Shown here: positions 27,901-39,920 of the stretch, piece by piece
How positions within the stretch are numbered: position 1 is the first letter of the stretch
How the letters are laid out: each line of letters opens with the position of its first letter
NCBI GenBank assembly: GCA_013398295.1
Contig: VZSF01006733.1
Coordinates: 856,923 to 920,922 of the forward strand
DNA: 64,000 bases
Direction of reading: 5' to 3'
Source: Chionis minor
Lineage: Eukaryota > Chordata > Aves > Charadriiformes > Chionididae
Translations under genes and position numbers: made by a program
Notes under the pieces: generated by a model
Database searches by the model: none
What the model was told of the DNA's origin: nothing
What the model saw: the letters and a program-made list of their open reading frames with translations, nothing else

Positions 27901-29757
27901 TTCCCTCTGGCAATGTGCTGATAAAAAAACTATAGAATTCCAATTTTATCTTAAATAACTGGATTTCCACTCCCTCCCTCCCATGTATTTGAGTTTGCAT
28001 TATCAGATAAGCAAGGAAAATATAATTTTAAATTTATAAAATGCTGAGCTTGTGATTAAAAGTAATGGGTCCAAAATCATAACATTCCTGAGTGTGCCCC
28101 AAGATCTTTTCAGATTTTTATTCTGGCTCATTTGATGCTTTTTTTTTGCCCCTATTTCCATTTTTGGAAGATGGGAAAAATGAATACGCTTATTTTATTC
28201 AATAAGAACAGTAAAATGAAGTGCAATAAAATCCTGCTATTTGAAGATACTTCAAATAGACAAACTTGAAATAAAATAACACTTTGAGGAATCCAATTCA
28301 CATTTTCTATCAAAAATGGAGATTTGGTGTCAGGTGAAATGACACATTAACCAATCCAAGCTATCAAATAGTAATACAATCAAAGTAATACACTTATTTT
28401 TGTAGTCTTCTTGTACTAACGCAAACTATTTTCACATTCTTTCCCTATTTAATTCCCTTTTACTCTTGGTCTTGTCACCTAGAACATCATTGACAACCTA
28501 CGACATGCGATTAAAATGTTGTCCTTTCATTTTTCAGACAAAAGTCCCATCTGTAGCAGATGCCTCAGGCAACTCTTGATAGGTTACAAGGCTGCACCAG
28601 ACATTAAACGAGTACCTGGCAAGCTTAGAGAAATCTGCCATTCACCGAGTCTGTGTTAGGCTAATAGCCAGGAGATCTCTTGGCCCAGGCATAAGGCAGA
28701 GATAACAAAGCAGCTTCCCACAACAAGCCCTCAGAAATGGCGTGTGGGGGCTTACACGCCTTGGCAGGCTTTGCAGTGGAATGTGAAGGGAGGAGATAAA
28801 TTTTACGTTTCTGGGCTGTTTGGACACTCTGAGGAAAAGTGATAAAAATTATAATCAGATCATTATCACATTGCCAGAAAGTCCACCTCAATTATAAATC
28901 TTGGATGGATAATAAATATGTATATGTAGCCTAGGGCTTATATTCTGCAGCTTTTCTGTGTACTTAAACTTCCTTTGGCTACAGTACAAGTTTCAGACAA
29001 GCAGCAAATTTCAGGGCCAGAAGAATATCATGGCTACAGGGTGAAGCTCTCTGCCTGAGTGAATTTTGGCTTGACAGATCAGAGGAGGAGGAGCATCAAG
29101 ACACTACTTTTGTGTCTTCGGGTTACTCCAGGAGGCTCCAGCCTCCTGCCATGCACAGCAAAAGTCTCTGGGCTCCCTTCTGCTTCACAAGTGTCCTTGA
29201 TACTTGGTGGCAACAGAGCACCAAGGAACACCGTGAAGAACCGATTCTTCTTGGCCTGACATGAGGTTTACACAACCTCTTGTCTGTGCTAACACCTCCA
29301 CCTCTGAAACTATGGTTAGATGCATCGACACTGCTGTGATAGCTCTGTCCTCAAGCTTCACCTAACTGCTCACACACTGATGATCCAACAACCAATTCTT
29401 ACATCCATGATCAGGCATTACTCTAAAGGCAGTGAAATTGTACTCCAGATATGGAAACTTGTGTTTTGTCTGCTAATAAAGGTGTTTTCACCTTGAAGTT
29501 TTCCTTGTTCAAGTAACACAGAGCTGCTCACATCTTCCCTGCTCTGGGCTGCTGCCTCTTGGACACACTAGTTGTATCACTCTGCGTAGCCAAGGCTCCA
29601 GCTGGGCACCACTTAGTGACACCGAGGCCCTAACCTTTTTTGGGGTTTCATTTCAAAGATCTCAACACAGTGTTGGTGCTGCCAAAGTTGCCAAGTGCCA
29701 GAGCAGCGCCTCTGTGGTATAAACTGGGGCTACCTGTTGTGTGCTACAGAGACTATC
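12965..29757. other. Long non-coding stretch, no gene recognised
   Basis: I see no supportable exon, RNA gene or young transposon across this roughly 17-kb interval. Open frames, the longest being a 145-codon frame on the - strand at 22,859-23,296, have no recognisable domain, no paired splice signals and no compositional difference from their surroundings. Local items are a degenerate CATATTTCA-like tandem at 23,821-23,884 and two stretches (25,610-25,860 and 28,560-28,910) whose motif content resembles enhancer-type conserved non-coding DNA. Confidence 0.6.
23821..23884. repeat. Degenerate CATATTTCA-like tandem repeat
   Basis: About 64 bp consist of 8-10-bp variants built on CATTTC/CATATTTC: CATATTTCA, CATTTCCCA, TTTCGTATTT, CATGTTTCA, TATTTCACA and TCCTATTTCA. 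The strand is pyrimidine-rich. It is a decayed minisatellite with no coding context. Confidence 0.7.
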
Positions 29758-30383
29758 ATGATCACAGAATCAGAGTGTTAAGGGTTGGAAGGGAACTCTA
29801 GAGATCATCTGGTCCACCCCCCTGCCACAGCAGGTCCACCTACAGCAGGTTGCACAGGATGGCGTCTAGGCAGGTTTGGGATGTCTCCAGAGTTGGAAAC
29901 TCCACCACCTCCCTGGGCAGCCTGTGCCAATGCTCTGCCGCCCTCAAAGGAAAGAAGTTCCTCCTCACATTCAGATGGAACTTCCTATATTCGATTTTGT
30001 ACCCATTGCACCTTGTCCTGTCACTGGGCACCACTGAAAAAAGACTGGCCCCCTCCTCCTGGCACCCTCCCTTTAAGTATTTGTAAACATTGATGAGATC
30101 CCCCCTCAGTCTTCTCTTCTCTAGACTAAAAAGACCCAACTCCCTCAGCCTTTCCTCATCAGAAAGATGCTCCACCCTCCTAATCATATTCGTGGCCCTT
30201 TGCTGCACCCTCTCCAGCAGCTCCCTGTCTTTCTTAAACTGGGGAGCCCCGAACAGGACACAGTACTTGAGTTGGGATCTCACCAGGGCAGAGTAAAGGG
30301 GGAGGATGGCCTCCCTCAACCTGCTTGCCACACTCCTCTTGATGCACCCCAGGATGCCATTGGCCTTCTTGGCACATTGCTAT
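29758..30383 (-). mobile_element. CR1 retrotransposon, 3' end
   Basis: This is a 5'-truncated CR1 copy in antisense orientation. The + strand starts with the reversed terminal octamers (ATCACAGAATCAGAG), then the reversed 3' UTR (GGGTTGGAAGGGAACTCTAG). It continues into the C-terminal part of ORF2 and ends near 30,383, where the ORF2 sequence corresponding to [10 protein letters not shown] is reached. The truncation is typical of incomplete target-primed reverse transcription. No clear target-site duplication is visible, as is usual for CR1. Confidence 0.95.
29840..30331 (-). pseudogene. CR1 ORF2 C-terminal fragment (164 codons open)
   Basis: The open frame covers the carboxyl-terminal tail of CR1 ORF2, downstream of the reverse-transcriptase catalytic core. 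Recognisable blocks in order are [88 protein letters not shown] and LDAILCNLL. The N-terminal endonuclease and the catalytic core are absent because of the 5' truncation, so it is not functional. The uninterrupted frame suggests the insertion is younger than the LINE fossils elsewhere in the window. Confidence 0.92.
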
Positions 30384-32044
30384 ATATGCAAATATATAGC
30401 TGACTGTTTCACTGGACACGTCTTGCTGGAATAACACCGTCCATATAACTGCATAAAGCAGGAGTCAAACATCAGTGTCATCAATGGATGAAAAGAACAA
30501 CAGGAGGTGCGATGCAAAACTTGTTGGATTGATGCATTTTAGCAAGCTTGCTAAGTTGTGTGTATGCACCTTGTGGCAGCAAAAGCAGAATCATCATGTG
30601 GAAACACAGGCCTATATATCGTACAAGTTGAAGATGATCTGTTATTAGTTGCTGAAAGAGAGCTTTCTTCAAAACCTCTTTCAGCCAGTTGCTAAAGGTA
30701 CATTTATTAGCTCAGTAGAAGTAGTGAGGGTTCTTTCTTCCAGCAGAGAGCAGCTGAATAAGCCTGTATCTCTGTACTGGAAGAGGTTTTTCTGACCAAT
30801 CTGATTAGGGTGACAGAGTAATTTATTTGCAAGAAGAGAATCCACAGTGATGTCATTTTTCATAGCCAACTGTAGAGGTCAGCTATATTTCCTCCAGAGT
30901 CGTCGGCATGCTAGCACTTTGAAATATTCAGTACACCACAGGATCAATCCCTTAGTTTATCTACCATCACACTCTGAGCTGGGCCTCTTCTTTTGGGAGA
31001 AGTTTAAGCTGCTCTAGTTCATGTTTATGAACATCTTCCCCTTTTTGTTGTCTTTTGGGTGTTATGCTAACTCCCACACGGATCTAATCCAGGCAGCTCA
31101 GCCAACCTAATTCTGCAGATATAGGAAAATAATGTACTTTTTCCTTATATCTCATTAACAAAAGTATTCATCATTCCAAGGACTGATTTTTGTGGGGAAA
31201 ATCTTCTCCAGCAGTGCATGAATTCCCTAAAGATTATTAGCTGTATCACAGCATTTTTCTAATTTATGGATGCAAATGTAAAGGTGACCTACAAAGAGAA
31301 AAAAATGTTTGATTCTTCTTTGCTATGTGATGAACAAAGAAAGGCTGGAAAGTTTCTGTTAAAAATTGTTTTCCCCATTGTGCATCTTAAGTGCACTTTT
31401 GTGTTTTGCAGGAATGTTCTGGGATTAATCAGATAACTACCTAAGAAATATAATTGAAATTGCTCTGTCTAAGGCGGGAAAGGGGCTTAGTCAGACTCTT
31501 CTGTTTCATTAAAAATTACATAAATGAAACTTTAGCAGTACCATTGATAAAAACCAGCTTTCAGAAAAATGACAATTCCCATTCTTTCCCATGATATACC
31601 AGGAAATACCACAAGGGACTGATGTTCCCAAAAGCGCCTGTCTTTCTGTGTCTTGCCAATGTGTCTGTCAATTCCTGGGAGTTTTTGAATCAATTGGCTA
31701 ATTTCAACCAAACGTGATTTTGGGATCTATGGCCTGGAAGTACTACGTTCCCACAAATTTCACTGGAAGTGGTAGCTCTGCAGAGGAGAAAAATCCAAAT
31801 CAGCACATTTCAAGTGGAAGTTCTGGGTTATTAGGTAATGTTGTAGACATCTGTGTCAGTTCATAGCTCAACACATCTGTAGCTTCAAGTCCAATGGCTG
31901 GTAAATGGAGATCATGGGCAGAAGCTGAGGGTACTTTAAGGGATATGTTGGGAAAGCAGAGATATTGTAAAGGTTTTAGGGAACATGGCATAAAGTAAAT
32001 GTTGCACAAGAGGTCTATATGTTCTTAGCCAATTATCTTCAAAA

Positions 32045-32110
32045 GAAAAGGATCTGGGCTAGATTCTTCCCTGGTATAAATCACCACGTACTTCATTACG
32101 GTAGCTGATT
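32045..32110. repeat. Old amniote interspersed repeat motif
   Basis: The sequence near 32,053 (GGGCTAGATTCTTCCCTGG, then TATAAATCACCA) resembles a motif scattered through bird, turtle and crocodilian genomes, of the form 'GGGCCAGATTCTxxCCTGGTGTAAATCA...CATTGAAG'. I recognise the motif from general knowledge, do not assign a family name, and regard the edges as approximate. Confidence 0.35.
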
Positions 32111-34174
32111 ATCTGTCCACAGCTGCAGTGCTTATGAAAAGGGAGACTTCTCTCATGAAGCAGATTCTTGTGACAGAGAATTCCTTATGTTGTTTCCCCC
32201 TCTTATTTCTGTTGGAAGGCCAAATAAATGTGTAATATTTAGATAAAAATGGATATTACCAGATTTCTGTTCAAAAAACATTAATGATGCATTGCCACAG
32301 TACCTCTGTGAATGACGCATACCTTCCGATAAACTATGGTAATGATACTGCTGTGGGGGAGACTGAGCATTTCTTGGTCCAGAACACGCAGTGAGTCTGG
32401 AGGACAGGAATTCAGAGTATCTATGCATCGTCCTTAGGAGGACACAGCACTGGCACTGCTGAAGACATAGACACTGGGAGTTCCCCAAGTCCTATCCCAA
32501 GGTGAGGAAAAGAGGCAGAGAGTGATGTCAGTGATCAATTATCTGAGCAGAGCAATCCTGGCTATTTATTGCCCTTTTACCCTGCAATTCCTTTTCTGCA
32601 GACCAACATAAGAGAAGCTGTGCCTGTCGCAACTCACTCTAGACCTACTAGGTCGCTGAGTATGTGATTTGTTGGAGATTGCTCAGCAATCTTTAACTAG
32701 AGCATCTCTAACAGCTTTTACTTCATTAATCAAAACAGCAGCATCTGCATCCTTTCTTCCCTATCAATTTTGACACATTTTTCTTTCTTCATTCTGGGCT
32801 CTTCATCAGCTGCATCTCCTGCCAGCCTCCCCCTCATCCCCCATTATCTGCCACTGGAGACAAAGAAGCTGATTTCCATTGTGCCACAGCATCTTAAGAA
32901 ACAAAACCTGAGTGGCTACCTCTAAATCGCTGGAGCGACCTCCGTGGCTGCCCCAGCACTGTTGTTCTGCTCTTAAATTTTCTCCGTACCGCAGAATTGC
33001 CAATGCAAATCACACACTGCAGTGACCAAGTCAGCGAAGAGAGTTGGCGACTGGCCAGTGTGTGCCGGGCTGGGGGAGGTAGGGGAGGAAAAAATCCCGC
33101 ACAGGTGGAAAACTTCGATGCATGCGGACCCCCTAAATCAGACAGGTGTCGAAATAGATCAAAAGAGTTAAAGCAGCAAAATTTCAAGATAAGAAACCCA
33201 TTTCAAAGACACTGCTGGCATGAGAAGGGTTTTTTTGGCTTCTTCTACAGTGTGCTTAGCTCAGGCCAAGGGAGAGAAGATGAATTCTACGATCTGGCAA
33301 TAAAGCTGCATAGCAATACTTTGCTTCTTAGTAATAACTTTCAGGGAGTTTCTCATTAAAATTGCACTACTGCATTGCACATATACACAGAGCTCAGCTT
33401 AACGGTGTAGCCAACTGCACAGCACTTCGCTGTAACTCTCTTATACCCAGTTTGAGAGTGATGTGTAAAATGTGCTTTATCTTTATTAACACCCTGATTC
33501 CAGAAGACAGAAGTTACATGTCTAAGCCCATCCCTGTGAGAACTGTTGATAGGAGCAACGACTTTCCAATATCAGACAGCTATATCTCACTATAGGAACT
33601 ATCTGGCTAGAATTTTAATGCCAAGAACAGACTATGAAGAAGCTAAACGCATAGCAAGAGGGGGTACATTAGCAGAGGCAGTTCCTGGAAGGCAACTCTG
33701 GGAAATGTATCTACTGGTAGAGATGACTGAAAGGACTTCCTGATGCTCTCCCAGAACCATTTTCAGTATTTGCCCTGGCAAATAGGACTAGAAAGAGGGA
33801 GGGTAGCGGTAATGGGGAAATGGGATCAAGAAGGAAACAGAAAGTAGAGCAAGAAGTGGAAGATGTTGTAACACTAATTAAAAATAAAGGAGGAAGATGT
33901 AAAACTTGGTCACTGGGATCAACACCAGCCTTGTAAAGGAAGGTAAAGAGGTTAATGTAAGTGTGACTTGTTTATCCGACCCTTGGTTTCAAACTACAGC
34001 TATATACTATATAACAGCTACAGTACAGAAGATACCCCTTTCAGGCAGGAAGAAGTAAGGCACTTTCTATGCAAGCTGCAGATAAAGGACAGGTGGTACT
34101 GAGAGATCAGAGAAACGCAGTCTTAGGCAGATATTTGGAAGTCAAGATTTTTCTTTGGTCTTTTAGCCTGGTTA

Positions 34175-34265
34175 AGGCATTGTGTTAATGTAGCCATGTC
34201 CGTTACTCCCCTGAGCTTCGTCATCTGCAAAATGAAAGCAGTAATATCTAATTACAAAACACAAA
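34175..34265 (+). repeat. MIR-like SINE tail, sense
   Basis: The segment CCCCTGAGCTTCGTCATCTG, followed by CAAAATGAAAGCAGTAATA (about 34,208-34,247), closely follows the MIR-type pattern 'CTGAGCCTCAGTTTCCTCATCTGTAAAATGGGxATAATA'. Relative to that pattern a small deletion removes the middle of the CAGTTTCC block. The head of the SINE is not distinguishable. It is an ancient, inactive retroposon fossil. Confidence 0.55.
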
Positions 34266-37200
34266 TTCAAAGGCAGGTATATTTCATCAGATAGTCCCTG
34301 GTTACCTACGCTTCACCCTGTGCTATTTCAAGGTCACTCAGACGGTCAGTACAGAGGTTGAAAGTGTCTGACCCGACTTTTCTCTGTACTTCAGTATGTC
34401 TGAGAAAAAAACTGCCTTGAAGTTATATCTTCCATTTCTTTCTGCTTCTAGAATGTGTCTCTTGTGTTGTGAGACATTACAGAAAATGATGATGGAGAAA
34501 ATGAGTTTCTACTTTAAATGATGCCTACCTACTCAAATCGGCATGATGCTATTAAAACATCATGTGACAGACTCACATTGAATTGACCTTTACTATTGCA
34601 TAGTCACTGCTTAATCAGATGAAAAAATGCCTTACTACCTCTTGAAAATGTTGTACCACGAACACTGGCTAATTATCATATATTTACATACATTCAGGCA
34701 GCTTCTGGCAGACTGCACAAGTATTTATCTGTTAGTATGGTAGCTGTCTTTTTCTTTTGTAATTAAAAGGTCTTATAAATTTTCAATTCAGTAAAGAACA
34801 TCTCCAGCATTAATTTGCTGTTACACTCTAAAATAACCTCTACTGTCTAGAATAAGCTGCAAGGTTCAAATGATAACAAAGGTACCTTGATGGAAGCGGG
34901 TGGTACACTCTGGGTGATATTTGTGTGACACGTATTCTGGATGACAGCAGTCTGTATTCGTAATGCATTCAGGGACAAGGCAATCAAGTTTTACTACCTC
35001 TTTTTCTTTCTTTGAGGCTTAAGCTAGAACTAGCATAAGTTAATTACTGAATGATGCAAGTTGTTTGTCCCTCGAAAGTTTTCCACAGAGGTTGCTGGCA
35101 TTATGGATCATGAAAGCAAGCCCCTAAGGACTGGTTCAGTCATTCCTTTTCCAAAAGGTTTATCATATGGGTTCTCTTCTTCTCATGGCATTAGTAACAT
35201 TAGTAACTCGTCTTACTTAAGGTAAATGTATAAATCACATAAGTAGAGTGAAAATATCTCTTAGCCATAACAGCAATGATCAGCAGCACAAATGAGGAAG
35301 CAGCCTACCCTACAAGAAAACTTTCTGAAAGAATAGGAGACTTTTTTTCAAAGTTGCCAAAAATACGTCTATGAATGAGTGGTGCTGCTGACAGTGCAAT
35401 TCCTCTAATTATTTATCCCAACCCTTATTATCATCTCCAATGAAACACAGCTCTAGTATCACTCACTATAGATTACTATCATACATAACTAGCTAGCTGA
35501 CAACAGGTTCATACTCTGAATACACACACCGGTTTAAGACAGCATTAATATTATTCACAAGAAAGATCCCAGATGTTTGCAAAAGAAAGATAATACACTG
35601 AAAGTTTTACCAGCTGCTCCTCTTGTATGTCAAAAAACCTTAAAAGAACTATGCTCTTGTTCACAGCCCTGACTAAAATATCAGTATGTATGTTTCTAAG
35701 GGCTCATTATGAATATTTTGTGTCATGCCTGTACATTTACGTGTAAATTTAAGAGCAAAGGCTGTAATTGAACTCTCTAGTATTTCAGTAGGAAAATATA
35801 TTTTACCTCATTAAGAATAGAGATGCTTTAGTCACAGTCATGTTTGCATTACATCAACAGAACATCAAAACAAGACAAAATCAAAGTAAAATCTTTTTTT
35901 ATACTGTTCAGCCGTATGAGCTGAATACAAAATGGTTGCCTTTTTGTACAGCAGAGTACAGAGGTCTCAAAATCTGGTATTAAAATGAAGGTCTAGAGCA
36001 TAATGACAGGCTATTTTGCAGTTACAAAGTTGCATTATATATTTATACATGACAAAGACAGACAAGACAACTATAATCTGAATACTCCCATAAAACAAAG
36101 AATTTAATTTTCCTGATTAACTTCTGCTTGCAGGAGAAACTAGGGGAGTAGCCAATGATTTTTAAATTTTGAGTGATGGAGAATCTGTCTCCCACAGCTC
36201 TTGTTAAACTGTACTAATGATTAATGGCCTCTGCTGTTAATAGTGTGTGTTCTGCTTATTGACTAGGTTTCTTTAGGTTTAATTTCAAGCATTTGTCTCT
36301 TCTTACCCATGTCTCTGTGGGACAGAGGTGCCTCCTTTTTTATCAGATTTCTGTTCCACATGTAGATATTTGAAAAGGTGATTGAATCACTGCTTGTAAC
36401 TTTCTTTTTGATAAACTCATATATACACAAAGAAGATTTCATTAGCCCTTTGTCCAAATAATTGCACTGGAGCCAATGTTCAGCTGATTATCCACTACAG
36501 TCTCAGTATGCCTTCTTCAAAACCATTTTTAATGTGGATAGAGCTCTACAAGCGGTAATCAGGTTCTGTATTATTCCTTCCTAAATCAGTAACTTTACAG
36601 TTGATATTATTGAAGCCCAAATTAATTGTTTGCAGCCTGATTTATCAAGTAACGATTGTGATTGGTTTCTTTCTGTAACATATCCACACCATTACTTACC
36701 GTTCTCATTACTTGTGTCTTCTGTGGACTTTGTCAGCGGCAATTTTAGGTTTTCTTCCAGGTCAGCAATACAGTATAGAATACATGAGGTCAAGGACCAA
36801 ACTCTAAAAGACCCTGATAAAGACGCAACTTACAGTGGCATCTTGAGCCATAGCAGTTGTTTTGCTTTTAAACTATTCTAGGTAAATCTGGGTTCTCAGT
36901 TATCAATCTCCGTTAAAATACTTCAGAGAAATCTAACTTTTCGAGCTTTCTTTTGTTAACCCTAAATTAAAAAAAAAGTAATGAATTGTACATCACCCCC
37001 TTTTAAGTATTTTATTGACTTTATTTTAATAGTTATGACATTATTGTGTTTAGGACTGGTGGTCAAAATAATGCCTCTAATCCCCTGTTTACAGTGCTGC
37101 AGCATTTGCCACCTTTCAGTGCTCCAGATCCTTGGTGTTCCAAAAGTTGATGAAAACCAGAGTGAAGGAGCCAGAGACCTCCTTTGTCATGTCTCTTAAA

Positions 37201-37325
37201 TTTATTGAGTGCAAGTTATGTAAAGTGGCAACTGAAAAATAAGATCCTGTCTCCGATGCTTAGCATCCTCCTGAGTGTCTGCTGAATTGGTACTCCGAAT
37301 ATGTCCTGGTATTTCAAAGCTGAAC

Positions 37326-37449
37326 TATTTATTGAACGTGCTTTCTATTACAAGTCACAATCATTGTGTTGGCACTGGTCATTACAATATTTATTGAAAA
37401 TGCTTTCTATTACAAGTCACAATCATTGTGTTGGCACAGGTCATTACAG
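37326..37449. repeat. 62-bp direct tandem duplication
   Basis: Two adjacent copies, 37,326-37,387 and 37,388-37,449, align without gaps and differ at four positions by my reading (two in the GAACGTG/GAAAATG part, one in CACTGG/CACAGG, one at the last base). Each copy contains the interrupted palindrome CACAATCATTGTG (37,356-37,368 and 37,418-37,430). The duplication is young enough to be about 94 percent identical. It is non-coding. Confidence 0.95.
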
Positions 37450-38849
37450 TAATGAGTGCAAAATTATTATCTAGGAGAAAATCCCACCCTAATCTTTCCT
37501 TTGTTAATCTGGTCACATTTTTCCTCTTTCCCAATCCTCTTCACGTGTTGAAGAATTCTGGCAGGTAATGTGCAGAACCTGTGTCCAGCTCCATTCCTAC
37601 TGTAACTGGGAGGACTTCGGAACCTTGAAAAAAATTGTTTTGCAGTCTTTAAGGATAAAACTTCTTATTTTCTGTCGCTTTGTTTACAACAAGGGAATTC
37701 TGGGCACTGTTGGGCAATCACATTTCTGAAGCTCTATTGAGCAAAACTAAAGTATCCACTACTACTGTCTTTCAGCTTTAGAAACAGAAGTATGCATGTC
37801 TGTCTAGTGGTATTTTTACTGCAGGAAAGGTTCAGATCATTGTTTTGACATCCTACAACAACTGTCACTTATACTTTTATTTGGGTGGTCATACATGTGC
37901 ACTGCATGATGGATGACCTGGATTTCTGCCATTGGTTTTGTAACTTGGAACTCTAACAGAATTAATTTGTAAAATAGTCCATCTGATCTAAATAGGGCAC
38001 AGACAGTATCACAAAAAAGAAGGCTATCGCTAAGGCTTCTCTACACAGAGTTACAACAAGATCTTAAGGTGTCCATTATTTCTTTTTTTTTTATTTTCTT
38101 TCTTTACTGTTTCCCTTGTTTTCTTTACTTTTTAAAATTTATTTCTCTTTTTAAAAACACTTAGCTTTGAAGAAGAAAAAAAAAATTCTTAACACTACCT
38201 CATTATTGCAAACACATCAGTGCAAAAATTAAAATCAAAATAAATAAGGTTGGCTAGAGCAATACCGTTTGAACTGATCTCTGTGTGAATATATAGGCTT
38301 TTTTTTTAACTTACTTGGTTATCCACGTTGCACTGATTTTTCATTATTTAATCATAATAATAGATTTTGGATAAGAGGAATAACTAGGTCTTAACTAAGT
38401 CATTGAAAGACATCTGTCTGATCTCACGGCAAGTAGCCGTTTTTAGGTCTCTGTGTAGAGGAACAGATTTCTCCAGTGTGCAATACATTAAAAAAATGCA
38501 AGTTGTTCATGTCTGATGAACACTTCAGGGCGCACAAGACTTGTGGTGTGCTTGACATCTCCTTCCACATGCTGAGTCAGAGGACTGTGATGGTGATGTT
38601 GAAAACCGATGTGACATGCCTCTGGTCCCGTCAGTAACACCAATATCTTCAGTCTGTGTCACAGCCCAAGACATTCAGAAGTCTTGTAGTTTAGTTTTTA
38701 TATCAAGCCACAGCTCATGCGGCTTCTGTATTGTCCTCAGTAAAGCAAGAAGAAACCTGTCTGGAGAAGGCTGCCTGTCACAGTTATAAATACGTTTTTC
38801 AGTCTGCTTAAAGCAGAAGCAGATGATGTCAGAGATCTTGTCACATATT

Positions 38850-39504
38850 GTCACTTAAGCAAGATAGGAAGGTGTTGCCTAGAGGAAACTAACACAAGGT
38901 CAGTGCAAATGAGTCAGATAACGCTACTGGATGAATAATAGTGTGCTGACAAAATGGAAAACATATGAAATGACATTCCTCACAGTTCTGTTATGGATCT
39001 GATATTATTCAATATTTTCATTAATGATGTGGATGATGGAACAGAGAACCACTTTAAACATTATCCATTTTTAAACATTATCAAGTTTAGAGGGACTGAA
39101 ACTATGTTGTAAGACAGTTCAAGTGACTAACAAATTGAAGAAATACTTTGGAAAACCAAGATGCAATTCAAAACAAAGTTCTATACAATGAGAAGAAAGA
39201 GCAACAGCAGGAATACGGGATGTGAAATTATTAATCAAGGTAGAAGTTCTGCAGTATCAGATTGGGATGTAATAGTGAATCCCAAACTGGAGAGAAATGT
39301 AATAGCTTTGCTATTTCAAAAGAAGTCAAACATTATACTTGAATCCTAAACAGCACTGTCACATGAAGTGATTTTCTTGCTTTGTTTAGCTGGAGTCCTG
39401 TGTTTAATTTTGCGCATACAGTTTGTGTATAGACTGCTTGGATAAAGACTAGAAGAGAACAAGGCGAATGTTTACAGCTCTTGGATATATAAGCCAAAGA
39501 CAAG
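38850..39504 (+). mobile_element. Ancient CR1/L3-like LINE, 5' piece (split by a later CR1)
   Basis: This is a heavily decayed reverse-transcriptase and post-RT segment of an old CR1-clade LINE. The clearest block is near 38,982-39,046, which translates as SVMDLILFNIFINDVDDGTE. The family has GSVLGPxLFNIFINDLDxG just before the catalytic FADD box. The FADD region itself is destroyed. Further on come LERNVIA-like coding remnants in the frame ending at 39,349. A segment at 39,390-39,450 reads like LEYCVQFW...RRATRM. Many indels and stops are present. The match is to remembered amniote CR1/L3 consensus, so edges are approximate. The element resumes at 39,921 beyond the inserted younger CR1. Confidence 0.8.
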
Positions 39505-39920
39505 TCATAGAATCATAGAATCATTTGGGTTGGAAAACACCTTTAAGATAATCAAGTCCAACCATAAACCTCACACTGCCAAGTTACCACTAAACCATGT
39601 CCCCAAGTACCATATCTGCACATCTTTTAAATCCCTCCAGGGACGGTGACTCAATCCCTTCCCTGCACAGCCTGTTCCAATGCTTGACAACCCCTTGGTG
39701 AGGAAATTTTTCCTAATATCCAATCTCAACCTACCCTGGCACAACTTGAGACCGTTTCCTTTCATCCTATCGCCTGTTACTTCGGAGAAGAGACCAACCC
39801 CCACCCCACTACAGCCTCCTTTCAGGTAGTTGTAGAGGGTGATAAGGTCTCCCCTCAGCTTCCTTTTCCCCAGGCTGAACAACCCCAGTTCCCTGAGCTG
39901 CTCCTCATAAGCTTCCTCAT
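39505..39920 (-). mobile_element. CR1 retrotransposon 3' end, inserted into the older LINE
   Basis: The + strand begins with reversed CR1 octamers (TCATAGAATCATAGAATCAT), then TTGGGTTGGAAAACACCTTTA and the reversed ORF2 C-terminus. It stops near 39,920 within the [10 protein letters not shown] region. It lies inside, and opposite to, the ancient LINE whose halves flank it at 38,850-39,504 and 39,921-40,165. It is 5'-truncated and inactive. Confidence 0.93.
39571..39915 (-). pseudogene. CR1 ORF2 C-terminal fragment
   Basis: Blocks of CR1 ORF2 carboxyl terminus are visible in a single frame: [53 protein letters not shown] and [18 protein letters not shown]. The segment after KNFLT deviates from the family HWxRLPxEVVESPS pattern, which suggests a small indel there. 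The open frame continues past the element edge into flanking old-LINE sequence, so residues encoded above about 39,920 are not CR1. It contains no catalytic core. Confidence 0.85.

Larger units (their letters stand above)
30384..38849. other. Non-coding stretch, no gene recognised
   Basis: No host gene is seen. The interval holds an old amniote motif near 32,045-32,110, a MIR-like tail at 34,175-34,265 and a 62-bp tandem duplication at 37,326-37,449. A slightly GC-richer patch lies around 33,030-33,130. The remaining sequence is AT-rich and unique by eye. Confidence 0.6.

Noticed and set aside
33030..33130. Small GC/CpG-richer patch as a possible promoter
   Set aside because: Only about 100 bp long with a handful of CpGs, no TATA/Inr context or downstream frame with known product. 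It is insufficient for a promoter call.
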